Source of the DNA: Viola odorata
Lineage: Eukaryota; Streptophyta; Magnoliopsida; Malpighiales; Violaceae
DNA length: 64,000 nt
Direction: 5' to 3'
Assembly: GCA_963691705.1 (NCBI GenBank)
Contig: OY829539.1
Location: forward strand, 19,018,407-19,082,406
Shown here: piece after piece, positions 22,016 to 33,267 of the stretch
How positions within the stretch are numbered: position 1 is the first letter of the stretch
Layout of the letters: every line of letters starts with the position of its first letter
Made by a program: the position numbers and the translations under genes
Notes under the pieces: model-generated
Seen by the model: only the letters and a program-made list of their open reading frames with translations
The model's database searches: none
Told to the model about the DNA's origin: nothing

Positions 22016-23158
22016 GCACCCTGAAGCTTCGCCGCCTCTTCTGTAGCTATCGAGAATTGCAAGGCTTTTTGTTTTTTACCTCCACGGCGTTATTGTTTTG
22101 AGCCTTAGAACTCGCGACCCCTCAAAGGCATTTTCATATATTCAAACAGTTTATATCTTTATCGCTGTCTTTCCCTTTTTTTCTTTTTTTCTTTTTTTAA
22201 TTTTCACCTTTCGAAACTCCCTTGGCGTCATCATCGCCCCGATAACATAATGTGTTTACTTTCTCGAGTAGGCTCCTAGTGTTTCGGCAACAGAAATCGG
22301 TGAGGTCGGTATCGAGTCAGCTTTCCTGACGAGTCTCATGATATCGCCATTCGTGCGATCATCAATCTTTCCGCCGCTCGAAAAGTATTCTGCACATTCT
22401 TAATTGTAAATCATTAGTAGCATAACATGCTATAAGAGACAGTAATTACCCGTAGGGGCCTTTCTGCTGCCGTCACAGGGCGTTAATACGGAAACCGCGT
22501 AATCACTTTTTCTATCAGCTTTATACTTCACCAGGGATTACGCATCTAGTTGTTAGCTGGGATTTCGCGATTCTTCGCATTTCCATATTTCCACGGTCGG
22601 CCTGGAAAGTGCCTCATCTTAGTGAGCCATCGGATCAGGACAGGTCGTCACAAGGCTAGGGTTTTCCACTTTCAGGCGTTGTCCTCGCATCTAGAATTGT
22701 GCCCTCACTTAATGAGCCGTCTATATTAGCCCAGTCACTAAGATAGGACTTTTCCTTTCTAGAACAGAGTTACTATTTCCCTGGGGCGTGCCTTGTCTTG
22801 ATGGGCTGTCTCCACGAGAACGGTCAGGACAAGAAAAGGGCTTTTCACTCCCAAGGATACCGGGAAGTGCCCTCACTTAGTGAGCCATCTGATCAAGATC
22901 GGTCATCACAAGGATAGGACTTTTCACTCCCGGGGGCGTCAGGGACCTTTCATTCCCGATGCTAGTTCAAGGCATGTTGGGTCGTGCCCTCACTTAGTGA
23001 CTCGTCTGATCAGGATCGACCGTCACAAGGATATGACTTTTCACTCCCAGGATCCCCCTTTTTTATCTGCACAAAAGCAACCACAAACACCCAAGAAAGC
23101 TCTTTCACCGAGCGTTAGCTAAGGTTAAGGTTGGCATCAGCCAAAGGTGCAGATAAAA
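22016..23158. repeat. Repeat-bearing spacer between aORF4 and pol of TatA
   Basis: From about 22600 to 23060 there are five irregular copies (about 80-100 bp) built on GTGCCCTCACTTAGTGAGC, GTCTGATCAGGA and CACAAGGATAGGACTTTTCACTCC. The same repeat family sits at the same place in TatB (39450-39935). It separates the convergent 3' ends of the antisense genes and gag-pol. 22016-22600 holds nothing recognisable. Confidence 0.75.
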
Positions 23159-24191
23159 TCAAGTTCTAAGATAATATAATTTCAAACGAGCGATGTTCCA
23201 AGAGTTAGGTAAGGGAGTACCATCGAGTGTCTCCAGATGATAGGCTCCTTTCCCGATAACGCGGGTAACGCGATACAGCCCATCCCAGTTTGGACTGAGC
23301 TTCCCCACGCGTTGACCAGCCGCTCGCTTGTCTCTGAGCACCAGATCGCCTGCCTTCAGCAACCATTCTTTGACGCGCCTGTTATGATAACAGGCCATCT
23401 TTCGCTTGTAATGTAGCGTTTTCAGGAGGGTTTCTTCTCGGACCTCTGGTAACGCGTCAAGGTTAGCTCATAACCTTTCCTCATTCAGCTCCTCCCGAAA
23501 GTGAGCCACTCGCAGGCTCATGGCACCTATTTCTACTGGCGTAACAGCCTCGGTTCCGAAGGCCAATGCGAAAGGTGTTTCTCCGGTACTGGTTTTAACG
23601 GTCATACGGTACGCCCACATCACATATGGCAACTCGTCGGCCCACTTCTTTTTAGACCCCTCCAGGTTTTTCATAATGCCGCTGAGGATGCCCCGGTTGG
23701 TCACTTCCGCCTGCCCATTGGTTTGCGGGTGAGCCACGGAAGAGAATCGCTGCTCAATCCCGAATTTCGAGCACTGGTCTTTGAAGAATTGACTGGTAAA
23801 CTGTGTTCCGTTATTGCTGACTAGGATGCGGGGTACGCCAAACCTCATGATAACTTGGTGTTTGAAGAAATACCAAGTTTTCTCCGCCGTGATGCTGGCG
23901 ACCGCTTCAGCTTCCGCCCACTTCAGCTTCCACTGCCACAATTACAAATTTTAGTTGGGACCTTGCCTTTAGAAATGGGCCTAGGATTTCGATCCCCCAT
24001 TTAGCAAAAGGGCAAGGAGCGATAATCTCGGATATTTCAGTGGCGGGACGTCGAGGAATTTTAGAGAACTCCTGACATTTCGGGCAAGTTTGCACATAGT
24101 TGTGGCAATCTCTTCGGATGGTGGGCCAATAGAATCCAGATCTGAAAACTTGTGCAGCCAGGGTGCCACCCGACACGTGCATACCGCACAC
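23159..24191 (-). pseudogene. TatA integrase
   Basis: The pieces are an N-terminal zinc-binding part (24191-23907, with H-x..H and CPKCQ), the catalytic core (23941-23468, containing LVSNNGTQF and TNGQAEVTNR) and the C-terminal end (23398-23159, GKLSPNWDGLYRV). The second catalytic Asp reads Asn (SNN rather than SDN). Frame changes at about 23920 and 23460 break the protein. It is closely similar to the TatB integrase, which is continuous. Confidence 0.85.
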
Positions 24192-24206
24192 CCCTTCGTG
24201 AATTTC

Positions 24207-26419
24207 TCACAAGGTGTGAAGACCCTCTTGCTCCGTTATACATTTGGCGGCTGGGTGAGAAAAGCATCTCCGAACCAGGTCCCCGTCATAGTACGTACAA
24301 CGAGCTGCCTGTCTCAACACCCTTTTCTTTTCAGCAATATCCACAGCCAGTTCTTCGTGTTTCAAGTATTTGATTACGGGGACCCGCCAGTCATACTCGA
24401 GTTCTTCCACACACAGAGACTCTTGCTCTTCCATGAAGGAAGGCACAGATAACTCACGGTAATACACACCTTTGGGTATGGACGCTTCCGGGTTCGCGGC
24501 AAGCTTGGCAAGATTGTCAGCTTCGGCGTTGTCCTCTCGGGGAATGTGCTCAAAGCTGACTTGCATGCCTTCTTTCTTTATTTCCAACAGCTCTCGCATC
24601 ACCTTGGCGAGGTATTGGACCATGATGGGCTCCCCGGCCTGAGAGCGCCCCAAGACCTGGTCGATTACCAGTTTGGAGTCACCACAAATTTTTAGACGTA
24701 GGTCTCCTATTCTTCCGGTATCGTGCCTACCTTTGGAAGAAAGGCTTCTCCCTATCCTGAGTCCAGCTAGTAACGCCTCGTATTCTACCGCATTATTGGA
24801 TAACGGTTGCAGGATTCGGATGGCGTACTATATTCGCATATCATGCGGCCCATTTATGAAGATTCCTGCTCCAGCCAATTCTTAGTTTTTAGCTCCATCT
24901 ACATGAATGATCCAGAGGTCCGTATAAGTTTCCGGAAATGGGAGATCCAAGTTGCCCCATTCCTCTTCGGGTACATCTGTTAATGGATCTTCTATAAAGG
25001 TGCATTCTGCCTTTACGGATGGCCGGGACTGATACCTCAGCCCGTATTGCTCGAGTTTGAGAGCCCAGATTAACATTCTTCTTGAGGACTCAGGCTTTCG
25101 AAATATTCTCTTCAGAGGTTGGTCTGTAAGCACGATAACGGGGTAGGACTGGAAGTATTTGCCCATTTTTTGAGTGGCTTGTATTAGTGCAAATGCTATT
25201 TTCTCGATTCGGGCATATCACAGCTCCGCATCTTTCAGAACGTGACTTACAAAATATACAGGGCGGTGCACGTGGCTATCGTCGCGAACGAGGACGGCAC
25301 TAACCACTTCGTCGGCAGCGCCGAGGTATAAATATAAAGTATCACCCGGCTCCGGCCTTGTCAGTAGTAGGTCAGACGATAGGTAATCTTTTAGGCTAAT
25401 GAACGCCTCTTCACATTTTGGGGTCCACCCGAACGGTGCTTTCTTGCGTATGACTTTGAAAAAAGGGAGACACTTCTCGCCTTGTTTGGAAATAAATCGT
25501 CCTAGGGCGATAACGCGCCCAGTTAGCCTTTGTACCTCCTTAACGGTTCTTGGAGACATCATGTCTTGTATGGCTTTAATCTTTGATGGGTTAGGCTGGA
25601 TTCCTTTTTGGCTGACTACGTAGCCCAGGAATTTCCCCGTCTGAAACGCAAACATGCATTTTCGGGGGTTCAGTTTCATGCGGTGCCTTTTCATCACGTC
25701 AAAGACTTCTTTCAGATCCTTCAAGTGATCCTGAAAGTTCACGCTCTTCACCAATATATCATCAACGTATGCTTCCACATTCCTCCCTATCTGTTTTTTG
25801 AATATTTTGTTAGCCATACATTGGAACGTCGCCCCAGCGTTCTTTAGCCCAAACGGCATCGCCGTATAACAGTAAGTGGCCTTAGGAGTGATGAAGGCAG
25901 TCTTTTCTTCATCTTCAACGGCCATGGGAATTTGGTGGTATCCGGAGTTAGCGTCAAGTGAACTCAAATATGCGTACTCGGCAGTCTGATCGACTAATTG
26001 GTCAATACGGGGAAGCGGGTAGCAATCCTTAGGGTAAACATCATTCAAATCGGTAAAGTCAATACACATGCGCAGTCTCCATTGGGCTTAGGAACAAGAA
26101 CTGGGTTGGCTAACCAAGTAGGGTATTGAACTTCACGGATGAACCCCGCATCAAGGAGCTTCGTCACTTCTTTATCAACGGCTAAAGCTTTTTCCGTAGA
26201 AAATGCGCGTCGCTTTTGCTAGACCGACCTGACGCTAGGGTCAACATTGAGCCAGTGTTCTACTATTTCGCGTGATATACCCGGCATGTCTGCGGGTTTC
26301 CACGCGAACTCTCCTCGACATTTGTTCAATAACCGGACTAGTTGAAGGTTTTCCGCTGGACTGAGTTTTTTGCTGACTAGGAAGCTCGTTTCTTCTATGC
26401 CTATCACTAGTACGGGCAC
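24207..26419 (-). pseudogene. TatA reverse transcriptase and two RNase H domains
   Basis: RT occupies 26069-25218 (CIDFTDLN, LSSLDANSGYHQIPM, MPFGLKNAGATFQ, catalytic YVDD). The RT-linked RNase H region follows, into 25166-24882. The second RNase H region is split between the end of that frame (IIHVDGAKN) and 24653-24207 (FEHIPREDNAEADNLAK). The interval 26419-26219 has the pre-RT segment. At least four stops or frameshifts, including a lost base near 26078 relative to TatB, inactivate it. Dual RNase H is the hallmark of the Tat lineage. Confidence 0.85.
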
Positions 26420-26479
26420 TATTTTATCCAGAGGTTAAGCGCGCTTCTCATCACCCTGTTCGTACGGGTCCACCGTTAT

Positions 26480-27304
26480 TCATACATACCTATCGCAACT
26501 CTTTTGAGTCATGAGCAGGTAGCATTCAGCCGCCAATTTTTGGTTGCCCTTTATCAATACCACTCCGTCCCAGGAGGGGTATTTCATCTTCAGATGCTTC
26601 TGAGATATCGCCGCTCCAAAGCGGTTGAGGAAGGGTCGTCCGAGTATGACATTGTAGGGCAAGTTTAAGTCCACGACAAGGAATAACAGATCCTCCGATC
26701 GCTTGGAGGTGTCTTCTCTGAAGTACACGGGTAAAGTAGTTATCCCTGTGACAGGGATCGGGACCCCGTCCACTCCAATTATGGGTTTCTTGCAAGGTGT
26801 TAACTCATTGTCGGGTCGTTTCATGAGATTGTAGGCCTCTAACGAGAAGAGGTTCACTGCACTCCCGTTATCAACAAGAGTTCTTCTGATTCCGTGACTG
26901 GCAATGATGGGCGTAACCACTAATGCGTCATTATGAGGATAGACAACGCCTTTTTCGTCCTCTTCTGAGAAGGCTAATATCATGCGATCTAGGATGATTA
27001 TCGCTTCACCTTTCTTTAGCGCGCCATCCCGTTTGCGTTTATCTCTTAACGCGGTCGTCAATTGCTCTGATCCGTCCATATAAGGAGTCCCTCCCGCTAT
27101 GATGTTAATCATAGGGAAGTCCTCGTCGTCTATTGTGAAAGCTTCTTTACCTCTCCATCTAGGAATATTTTCCTTCTCTGGGACGCGAGGGGGTACTTGT
27201 CGGTCGTCTGCCATCCCTTTCATGGGATTGTTTCTAGCATCTTCTCTTACTTTGGCGGTGAATTCTCCCAAGTAGCCTTCTTCCACCAAACGTTCTATTG
27301 CCAA
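26480..27304 (-). pseudogene. TatA gag tail and aspartic protease
   Basis: One open frame of 274 residues runs from the end of gag (AIERLVEEGYLGEF) into the protease with TLVDNGSAVNLFS, the Tat form of the D-S/T-G catalytic motif, and ILGRPFLNRFG near the end. Unlike TatB there is no stop between gag and protease at the corresponding position, which argues that the family makes one gag-pol polyprotein. It is cut from upstream gag by stops and a frame break at 27305-27430. Confidence 0.75.
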
Positions 27305-27429
27305 TTTTAATTCTCTGTATACTTCTGTGGAGTACCCCCTAGCTTTGTGGAACTTGCAATAAGCATTTTCTCTTCTCCCAAAAGCACTCCGGGCTTCACA
27401 GGCGCAGGGTAATGGATGGGAAGGTTTCG

Positions 27430-29002
27430 CTACTCCACTATCGCTAAAATCTCCGCCCTTGGTAGATTAAGGGAAGGGAAATTAGGGTCGTACATCCGAC
27501 CTTTAGAGGAATCTCCTTGTCGCTGAGTAGGGGAATTACCAGGCTTTCCCTTCGAAGAGTTACCTTTCCGCCTACTGGAAGTTTTGGGAATATGATCTTT
27601 CCGCTGAGCATAATCGTCGATGAGGCGATCGTCAGGAATGGTAATTACAGGAGCGGTAGGAATTAGAGGCGCCTCAGGCGGCATGTTATAGGCTCTATCT
27701 CTGTTTTCCTCTTCTTCCATTTTCGCGTAATTATGAGCTTTAAGTCTTAACGCGTCTAAAGTCGCTGGAGGGTCCACCATCAGTGCATCTTTCAATTTAC
27801 CATAACGGCAGTTCCGTTTCAGGGCTTCTATAGCGAAATCAATAGTAACGCCCGCCGTTAGTGACATTTCCAGATCGAATCGACTGAGAAATTCTTTCAA
27901 AGTTTCCTGAGGCCTTCGACGTATATCAAATAACGAGGCTGCGGATTTCCTGATTGGAATTGTTGTACTGAATCTGCTCCGGAACTTAGATTCCAATTGT
28001 GAGAAGTTACTAATAGATCCGCCAGGAAGGCCCTCGAACCAGAGACGCGCGACTCCTGATAATGTCATAACAAATATTTGGCATAACGCCGCATCACTGT
28101 GAGTCTAAAATTGAATGAAATTTTCACCTTATTGATGTGGGAAATGGGATCTTTGGTGCCGTCATAAGTCTCAGTGGGAAGCTTCACATGTCGGCTGACC
28201 TTATGGCATCTTATACGACGGCTAAACGGGTGACCCGATGTGTCATCAAGGATTTCACGCGCATGGAGTGGGGGAGATATTTCCGCGTGACGCCTCCGAT
28301 TCCGCGGATCTAGCGTAGGATGTAGCCTAGGAGACCGGCTACGGCTCCTGGGCGAACGAGTTCGATATCTTCTGCTACTAGATCTTTCACTGTGCTCAGG
28401 AGATAAATCCCTATTCACTCCTTCCCTTCGATCGTCCCAATGGTTTCTGACCTCATCGAGGTACCGATCCTCCTGAGGGATGGGAACTTGTGGCACCTAT
28501 GGCACATAAGGCTCCAATCGTCCTTGAGTGAGTTACACAAAACTAATCGGGATATCTGTTGTAGGCAAAGTCGGTTGGAGGTTCCCCTGTAACGACGGTG
28601 ACAAGGGCCGCTCGGTAACAATAGATGGCGTGAACATGACACGGGGAGGGACGCTCAACCCAGAAACATCAGGTGTGATTCTTGCAGCCATTTTAGTCAA
28701 ATATTCCAACCGAGAACGAAGGGCCGCTATTTCACTCGCAAAAGGGTGATCTGTACTGTTCAACACAAATCCCCTCGGAGGAGGAGTAGAAAAGCTGGAT
28801 CCCGCCATCTAGGATAACGAAATGATTGCCTGAGAGGAGGAGGCTTCCCCTGCCGACCTGGCCTAAAGATCCGGGGATTCCAGAGTGATTTATTGCTCTG
28901 TCACAGAAAGATCAGCAGTAGCAAAAGGGAATAACTGTCTACGAATCGAAAAAGGAATATTAGAGGATGAGGGTCACGCCGGCTCCGACTCAGAAGTCAT
29001 GA
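27430..29002 (-). pseudogene. TatA gag
   Basis: The capsid-like gag domain is in the 28068-27430 frame (MTLSGVARLWFEGLPGG, then RRPQETLKEFLSRFDLEMS). Upstream pieces in other frames (28808-28533 and 28496-28065) carry the N-terminal segment and an Arg/Ser-rich stretch (RTRSPRSRSRSPR). The remnant start MTSESEP near 29002 corresponds to MASESDP of TatB. Multiple stops and a frameshift at about 28068 break it. Confidence 0.8.
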
Positions 29003-29041
29003 TCGTTCCGATCTCCGGGTAAAACAGAGCTTGGCTATTAA

Positions 29042-29060
29042 CTCTCAATGAAAGCACCAA
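29042..29060 (-). promoter_or_regulatory. Primer binding site of TatA
   Basis: Two bases inside the 5' LTR the minus strand reads TTGGTGCTTTCATTGAGAG. TatB has TTGGTGCTCTCGTTGAGAG at the same place. The tRNA that matches was not determined. Confidence 0.6.
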
Positions 29061-29062
29061 TT

Positions 29063-29615
29063 TGATAAGATTCGAGTTTTGAGACGATCGGGACGATGAA
29101 AGTTGTCGGTCAGAGTCGCTGTAGCTGATGTCGGACACACCTGCAAAGAGCCGGAGGGGGGGCTCCGGCGTAGACACTCCGATGTTTAAGTCAGTAAGTG
29201 GTTCAAAATTGCAGAGGTTCTAGAAGGCTATATTAGGCTTACTTGATGTTTTAAAATGAGGGAGTATTTATAGGCCGCTGGGGGTAATATCTGGGCAAAA
29301 AAGCGATAGCTCGGAAAGATAACGCTCTGTATGACGTCACAGGTGATACTTTCGAGGAGGGTGCCGGGGGCGATACCCATGGTGATGCCGGGGGCGATAA
29401 CTCCGTGGATGGTGTCGTGGCTGCCCTGGGATGGGATGATGTCGTGCGTGCAGAGACGCGTGAGACCTCCCCCCCCCCTGCTGATGTTGACCATCCCAGA
29501 AAACACTTCATAGTCTAGCGGCGATAGCTTAGATGTCCGATAGGGCTATAGGATTCCATCCTCGGTAGGGGTCATAATTACAGAAATGCCCTTAGGATTG
29601 TCTTAATTGTTATCA
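29063..29615 (-). repeat. 5' LTR of TatA
   Basis: It is the partner of 13439-14011, with a TATA box at 29265-29272. It is 20 bp shorter than the left copy, mainly from one fewer copy of a TGACGTCACGGGTGATAC-type segment. Confidence 0.92.
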
Positions 29616-29620
29616 ATTGT

Positions 29621-30340
29621 GCATGGCAGATAGTGGCCAAGCGCTTCTCGGGAAGGAGGTTTAACTGCTCGTACCTCACCCTTGCCCAATCCGATTCTTC
29701 CACTTCTGATTCTGCCAGGATTCTGAGAGAAGGGATTTCTACCTCAAGAGGAATCACGGCTTCCATGCCGTAGACTAACGAGTAGGGAGTTGCCCCTGTG
29801 GACGTATGAGTTACTATCCGGTAAGCATGCAGTGCGAAGGGAAGCATGTCATGCTAGTCTTTGTGGGTGACCACCATTTTTTTGGACGATCTTCTTCAAG
29901 TTTTTGTTTGCTGCTTCGACTACGTCATTCCTTTTTGGACGATATGGTGACGAGTTACGGTGCTTCACCTTCCATCGTTGGCAAAGACCGTCGATCATCT
30001 TTCCATTTAGATTAGTGTCGTTGTCCATGATCATTATTTCTGGGACCCCATGACAGCAGATGATATTCTTCTCAATGAATCGCATGGTCATTTTCTGAGT
30101 GATGTTGGAATAAGAGGCGACTTCTACCCACTTGCTGAAGTAGTCGATTGCTACGAGGATGAAGCGATGGCCATTAGAGGCTATTGGATGAATTTGGCCG
30201 ATGATGTCGATTCCCCACATCGCAAAAGGCCAAGGCGATGTCATGCTGAAGAGAGGGGCTGGAGGGACATGGAGATGGTCTGCGTAAATCTGACGTTTAT
30301 GGCACTTTCGGAAGTAGTCGATGCAATCTTGCAGCAAGCG
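29621..30340 (-). pseudogene. Ogre-like integrase, main part
   Basis: The frame at about 30340-29849 shows CIDYFRKCHK, FAMWGIDIIG (first catalytic Asp), FILVAIDYFSKWVEV, an Asp in IMIMDNDTN and a Glu in VVEAANKNLKK. The expected finger Cys pair and part of the N-terminus are missing or changed (CHKRQ). A stop at 29849-29851 is followed in frame by HAYRIVTHTSTGATPYSLVYG. The C-terminus is at 13183-13433 beyond TatA. The N-terminal edge coincides with the Athila-like block, so the first part of the domain is lost. Confidence 0.8.
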
Positions 30341-30609
30341 TGAAAATAAACATGCAACATGCAACAAAGCATATAAATAAATCCCTCTCCACACTTAGGC
30401 AGCGCATTGTCCTCAATGCGGGAAGGGCACACAAAATGAGTTCAAAATAAAAATAGTACAGTACAACCAAATTTAAAGAAAGCAGTAAAATTGTTCAAAG
30501 CCCTCCTCGGGGGTTAGGGGTATAATATTGTTCGGGGACTGGATCATTGGGGTGGAAGGTTACGTCGGGCAACTTCAGCCGTCAAAGCCTAAAGTTCCCG
30601 GAGAATGGC
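30341..30609. other. 3' untranslated end of the Athila-like block
   Basis: The minus strand carries GAGGACAATGCGCTGCC and TAAGTGTGGAGAGGG, a motif typical of the region after the last ORF in Athila elements. The block then meets the Ogre-like integrase with no LTR in between. Confidence 0.5.
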
Positions 30610-31190
30610 CTAGAGGAGTCGCGTCTCTGCGGGATCATAGACCAGAGTGGGAGTCGGGGGTTGAACTGTTGCTGATGTGCTCTGGGCTTGACGATACGGC
30701 TCGGCTTGGGCAGGGGGGGCTGATGATGATCGAGGTCTGGAAGGGTCTGGATACTCGAAGCGTCCACCGATCCTGGTCCTGAAAACTTTATCTCCTGGCT
30801 GGGTACATCCTGTAGAAAAACTCAGCAAACCTCGTGAAATTCATAAGTGGCCCATAACGTCTAAAGTACGTTCATCGAGATCTTTAAATGCAAGGGGCTC
30901 AGAAAGGTTACTTTTATATAGGTCAATCTTAAGAAATTTCACAGCAAGTAGAGAAATGAGGGATCCAAAACTAGGACCACGATTACAATTCAAAACATGC
31001 AGGACACCCGAAGCTACCCAAAACCCAAGATTAACCCTACGCTTATGCGTCATGCACCATAAAAAGAAAAGTTCTTGCACAGATAACTGACCTGAGGATC
31101 CAAATCGACCCGAGAAATTGAGGGCTAGATATCTGTGCACAATACGTATGGCAGGATCAACAATTTTATGGGCTTTACTCCCCTTGGAGT
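30610..31190 (-). pseudogene. Athila-type additional ORF, C-terminal part
   Basis: It continues the ORF of 46555-47893 across the TatB insertion. The segment has IVHRYLALNFSGR and LFFLWCMTHKRRVNLGFW, which resemble the ATHILA ORF family of plant transposons. An in-frame TGA at 30841-30843 separates a Pro/Ser/Thr-rich tail ending near 30610. The role of this protein in Athila elements is not established, and similarity is judged from memory of the family. Confidence 0.6.
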
Positions 31191-31195
31191 CATAC
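31191..31195. repeat. Target site duplication of TatB (left copy)
   Basis: CATAC is repeated exactly at 46550-46554. The Athila-type ORF resumes on both sides. Confidence 0.92.
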
Positions 31196-31283
31196 TGATA
31201 ATAATTTGTCTTCTGCCGAAGGATGTATGGCGGAGCAGCTCTTCTCGGATCAGTGTGCGCGACGGTCCACTGTACCTGCAATG

Positions 31284-31304
31284 CGCCGGAGGGGGTCTCC
31301 GGCG
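31284..31304 (-). promoter_or_regulatory. GC-rich hairpin in the TatB LTR
   Basis: CGCCGGAG and CTCCGGCG form an 8-bp perfect stem with a 5-nt loop, about 95-115 nt downstream of the TATA box on the transcribed strand. It is identical in the right TatB LTR and nearly so in TatA. Confidence 0.6.
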
Positions 31305-31396
31305 GAAACACTCCGATGCTTAAGTCAGTAGGTGTACTGAAATTGGCAGAGTTTTGGCCAGTCAAGTCCGCTTACCTGCCTCCTTTGTGGGGGAGG

Positions 31397-31404
31397 TATT
31401 TATA
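31397..31404 (-). promoter_or_regulatory. TATA box of the TatB LTR (left copy)
   Basis: TATAAATA on minus follows a purine-poor upstream stretch. The same box is at 46181-46188 in the 5' LTR. Confidence 0.65.
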
Positions 31405-31903
31405 GAAGAAAGGGGGCGTTCCTGCCCGAGTAAACGGGTACGGAGCTATCGCTCACGTTAGGGTCTGTGATTCGCCCTTATCGTGACACGCTACCTCGAC
31501 GGTAGGTGTTTAGGTAGATATTGCCGCGGTAGGATAATGGCCTGAGCGTTAATCCTGACGCGTGGTTTCCTCTGGGTGAGATATCTCTTTGAACCAAGCA
31601 GGAGGTCCGTAAAAGTAGCCGGTAAGGCCCCGTTGGCCTCTGTAGCGTTAGCCTTTGGGGAAGGTAGCGATTTTGTCCCTACCGTGGTGGTGTGAAACAG
31701 TAGCTATGCCTCTCCCCACCGGGTGATAGGCGAAAATACCCTTTCTTTTAGGTGGATTGTTATCATAAGCCCAACTGAAAATGAGCCCGAGTGTTTACCA
31801 AGGGCTAACGTTCCTTCTCTCACGGAGAGTCCCTTTATGTACCGGGGCGGTTTTGTCTCAGAAAAATGGTCCTGACGGTTTTTTTTTTTTTTTTGTCAGG
31901 ATC

Positions 31904-31910
31904 TATAAAT
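31904..31910 (+). promoter_or_regulatory. TATA box upstream of aORF1 in TatB
   Basis: ATCTATAAATCAGAGG lies 68 bp before the aORF1 ATG, matching the TatA arrangement (14959-14965). Confidence 0.65.
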
Positions 31911-31971
31911 CAGAGGTTTCTCTGTGCCAGTTTCTTCGCATTTTTCACGTTCTTTCTTTTCGTATTCCGCC

Positions 31972-32355
31972 ATGGATGAACTGACTCGCAATTTCCTGAT
32001 CTCCAAAACTCTGACCCTGAAGAATCTTACTGAGGGTGACATCGGCTTCCTGGAGAGGATGATCACCAAGACCTCCGAGGATGTCCTGGAGTTGCGGGGG
32101 GTGCTAACCCCTATTCTGTCTAGACAGGTGGGAATAACTCTGGAGGATTTTAATCCCCTAAAGAGTTTGGCGAAACTGGCCACTGTCAGTGCTCACCTTG
32201 ATGTGGTGGCCTCGATGCTGCAGCAGAGGAAAGATCTGCTGGCCTGCTACCTAAAGGGCATGAGAGCTTGCTCTTTCGAACTGACCTCCGTCGCTAACGC
32301 TTTAAGGGAGGTTCCCGTTGTGCCAGGGGAAGATGATGCGGGGTCCAATATCTGA
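31972..32355 (+). CDS. aORF1: small antisense protein of TatB
   Basis: An intact single-exon frame of 127 residues starts at the ATG in CCATGGATG (good plant start context). The start is supported by the TatA homologue (MDELTRNFLISK versus MDHLTKNFLISK). I recognise no domain. Predicted character: helical, with a leucine-rich middle (VLELRGVL, ASMLQQRKDLL) and an acidic C-terminus. An AATAAATAA motif follows near 32432. It runs opposite to gag-pol, next to the 3' LTR. The conserved promoter, start and length in TatA support a real gene. Confidence 0.68.
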   Translation: MDELTRNFLISKTLTLKNLTEGDIGFLERMITKTSEDVLELRGVLTPILSRQVGITLEDFNPLKSLAKLATVSAHLDVVASMLQQRKDLLACYLKGMRACSFELTSVANALREVPVVPGEDDAGSNI

Positions 32356-32768
32356 CCGCTGGCTCTGCTTCTTCTCGTTGCTTTTCTTATGTTTCTTGTA
32401 CATATCTGAACGCTAAGGCCACCTGGCCATAAATAAATAACTGTCTCTGCTTTTTCCCAAGTTTTCTCTTTCTCTTGCGTGGTTGCTTGCTTTATTGGTT
32501 GGAAATATTTGTCATGAGCCCAACTGAAAATGGGTCTTCCTCGGGACATTGTATTGCAGTGGTCGCATTCCGGGGATTAGCAATGAATGCTCTGTCTTGA
32601 CTATTACAAGCCGTCTTTTCAGTGGCAGGTGGTTGGGCGGTTCTTCGGTGCCCTTTGATTGGTGCATTCGACGAGCAGACGCGCCTGTGACGGATCGGAT
32701 TCTGCAATTGCAGTTATTTTTCCCAAGCGTCTTGATTGATTTTTCAAGCATCGAGATGCTCACTCGGC

Positions 32769-32776
32769 TATATAAG
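32769..32776 (+). promoter_or_regulatory. TATA box upstream of aORF2 in TatB
   Basis: GGCTATATAAGGGAG is a strong plant-type TATA box 76 bp before the aORF2 ATG. Confidence 0.65.
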
Positions 32777-32844
32777 GGAGTTTGGTTTCCCTTTCCTGTT
32801 CATCTTCTTCCTTTTCCTTCTTTTTTTTTGCTTTTGCAGGTGGC

Positions 32845-33267
32845 ATGGCAGATTTTTATTTCCTAAGTTCCATGGATCGTGACTCCTTACCGACTCCCCC
32901 AACTTCGCCGGACTCAGATCATCCCCCTCCTTCGCCACCGTGGAGGCCTCCGGTCCGCCGAAAGGGTCGTAAGAAGCAGGGGAAACGGACTTCCAAGACG
33001 CCCTTTGCGACGTTGGCTTCTTCTGGTTCTACTACTCAAGAGGGTGGCAAACATTTTCCTTCCCCTGACTGCTCGCTGAACGAGGATTTTCCTATCAATG
33101 CTGGTGTGGGGTTGGCAGATTCGGGCGCAAAAGGTAAATCATACCCGTCAGGGTCCTGCCCAGAAAGGGAGGCAGACCAGCCGGTCCCGAATGCTGACGG
33201 GAAGATGCCGTTCCTTGATGATGACGGGGTTTATCACCACGGCATTTATTGGCCTGATGAGGATTAG
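32845..33267 (+). CDS. aORF2: antisense proline-rich/acidic protein of TatB
   Basis: The frame is 140 residues from the ATG in GGCATGGCAG. Its N-terminal MADFYFL, the PTPPTSPDSD and PPPSPPWRPP motif, the basic KGRKKQGKR run and the acidic C-terminal DDDGVYHHGIYWPDED align with TatA aORF2. The middle is divergent and low in complexity. No domain is recognised. The basic patch could be a nuclear localisation signal (inference). A pyrimidine tract ending TTGCAG just before the ATG suggests a spliced 5' leader. GAATAAAATAA follows the stop. Confidence 0.62.
   Translation: MADFYFLSSMDRDSLPTPPTSPDSDHPPPSPPWRPPVRRKGRKKQGKRTSKTPFATLASSGSTTQEGGKHFPSPDCSLNEDFPINAGVGLADSGAKGKSYPSGSCPEREADQPVPNADGKMPFLDDDGVYHHGIYWPDED

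Larger units (their letters stand above)
13439..29615 (-). mobile_element. TatA: Tat-lineage element with antisense gene cluster
   Basis: LTRs of 573 bp (13439-14011) and 553 bp (29063-29615) have TGATAA...TTATCA ends and an ATTGT target duplication. Minus-strand gag-pol (about 29000-23159) has retropepsin, RT, two RNase H domains and integrase, broken by many stops and frameshifts. On plus, four genes (15021-22015) lie between the pol end and the 3' LTR. The LTRs differ at about 20 positions plus small indels, including a 20-odd-bp duplication around TGACGTCACGGGTGATAC in the left copy. The layout is identical to TatB, and protein similarity is moderate to high, so the two are distinct families of one lineage. 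Confidence 0.92.
31196..31765 (-). repeat. 3' LTR of TatB
   Basis: Ends are TGATAA...TTATCA. It contains a minus-strand TATAAATA (31397-31404) and the GC-rich hairpin (31284-31304). Eight substitutions separate it from 45980-46549. Confidence 0.95.
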
